DNA of 5,589 nucleotides, from positions 1 to 5,589 of the forward strand of contig MVPY01000051.1 of the NCBI GenBank assembly GCA_002067065.1. The letters run 5' to 3'. The DNA comes from Methanobacterium sp. PtaB.Bin024 (GTDB taxonomy: Archaea > Methanobacteriota > Methanobacteria > Methanobacteriales > Methanobacteriaceae). The notes beneath the pieces are model-generated. The model was not told where the DNA came from. It saw only the letters and a program-made list of their open reading frames with translations, and ran no database searches. Made by a program: the position numbers and the translations under genes. Positions 5,581 to 5,589 of this stretch are shown piece by piece (position 1 is the first letter of the stretch; each line of letters begins with the position of its first letter).

Positions 5581-5588
5581 AGGAGGTG
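5581..5588 (+). promoter_or_regulatory. Ribosome binding site of the next gene (outside window)
   Basis: AGGAGGTG at the very end of the window is a near-perfect match to the archaeal anti-Shine-Dalgarno sequence. A start codon should follow within about ten bases. From the order S-S-S-T, an ECF ATPase gene would be the natural candidate, but this cannot be seen. Confidence 0.7.
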
Positions 5589-5589
5589 G

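Noticed and set aside
1..5589. CRISPR array, tRNA, rRNA, insertion sequence or riboswitch
   Set aside because: No regularly spaced repeats, tRNA-like folds, transposase motifs or long structured leaders were seen; the repeats present are coding paralogy.

Overview
The window looks like archaeal DNA, most likely from a methanogen of the Methanobacteriales (Methanobacterium-like). The reasons are moderate GC (roughly 40% by eye), AGG/AGA-rich arginine usage, strong GGAGGTGA-type ribosome binding sites a few bases before ATG, and AT-rich TATA-like boxes in place of bacterial -35/-10 promoters. The taxonomic call is inference. All genes read on the + strand and all concern membrane transport.

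Positions 2-2873 hold two ABC half-transporters (permease fused to ATPase) that overlap by 8 bases. The first is cut by the left window edge; the second is complete (587 aa). Both have full ATPase motifs and the 'DEATAFxDPENE' Walker B/D-loop style that I associate with the IrtAB/YbtPQ-type exporter-fold family, some members of which import metallophores. They probably form a heterodimer. Their last 120 shared residues are almost identical (116/120), unlike the rest of the two proteins.

Positions 2932-4643 hold three tandem paralogues of a small six-helix membrane protein (175, 182 and 183 aa). Each has an AxxxA motif in helix 1 and a basic C-terminal tail. They fit substrate-binding S components of energy-coupling factor (ECF) transporters, probably the MptD/Trep_Strep-like group. 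Just upstream, overlapping the end of the second ABC gene, is what I read as the leftover 3' end of a fourth copy (2860-2915): a deletion scar.

Positions 4694-5500 encode the ECF transmembrane coupling protein EcfT, preferably started at ATG 4694 and possibly with its own TATA box at 4646. The last 89 bases (5501-5589) hold a TATA-like box, two inverted repeats and a strong ribosome binding site for a gene just past the right edge. An ECF ATPase (EcfA) would be expected there.

Taken together, the locus looks like an uptake island: three alternative S components sharing one EcfT (and presumably an off-window ATPase), next to an IrtAB-like ABC pair. The substrate cannot be read from sequence. 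Metal-chelate, tetrapyrrole/heme or another cofactor-like compound is the working hypothesis, because comparable ABC-plus-ECF pairings occur in metal/heme uptake loci.
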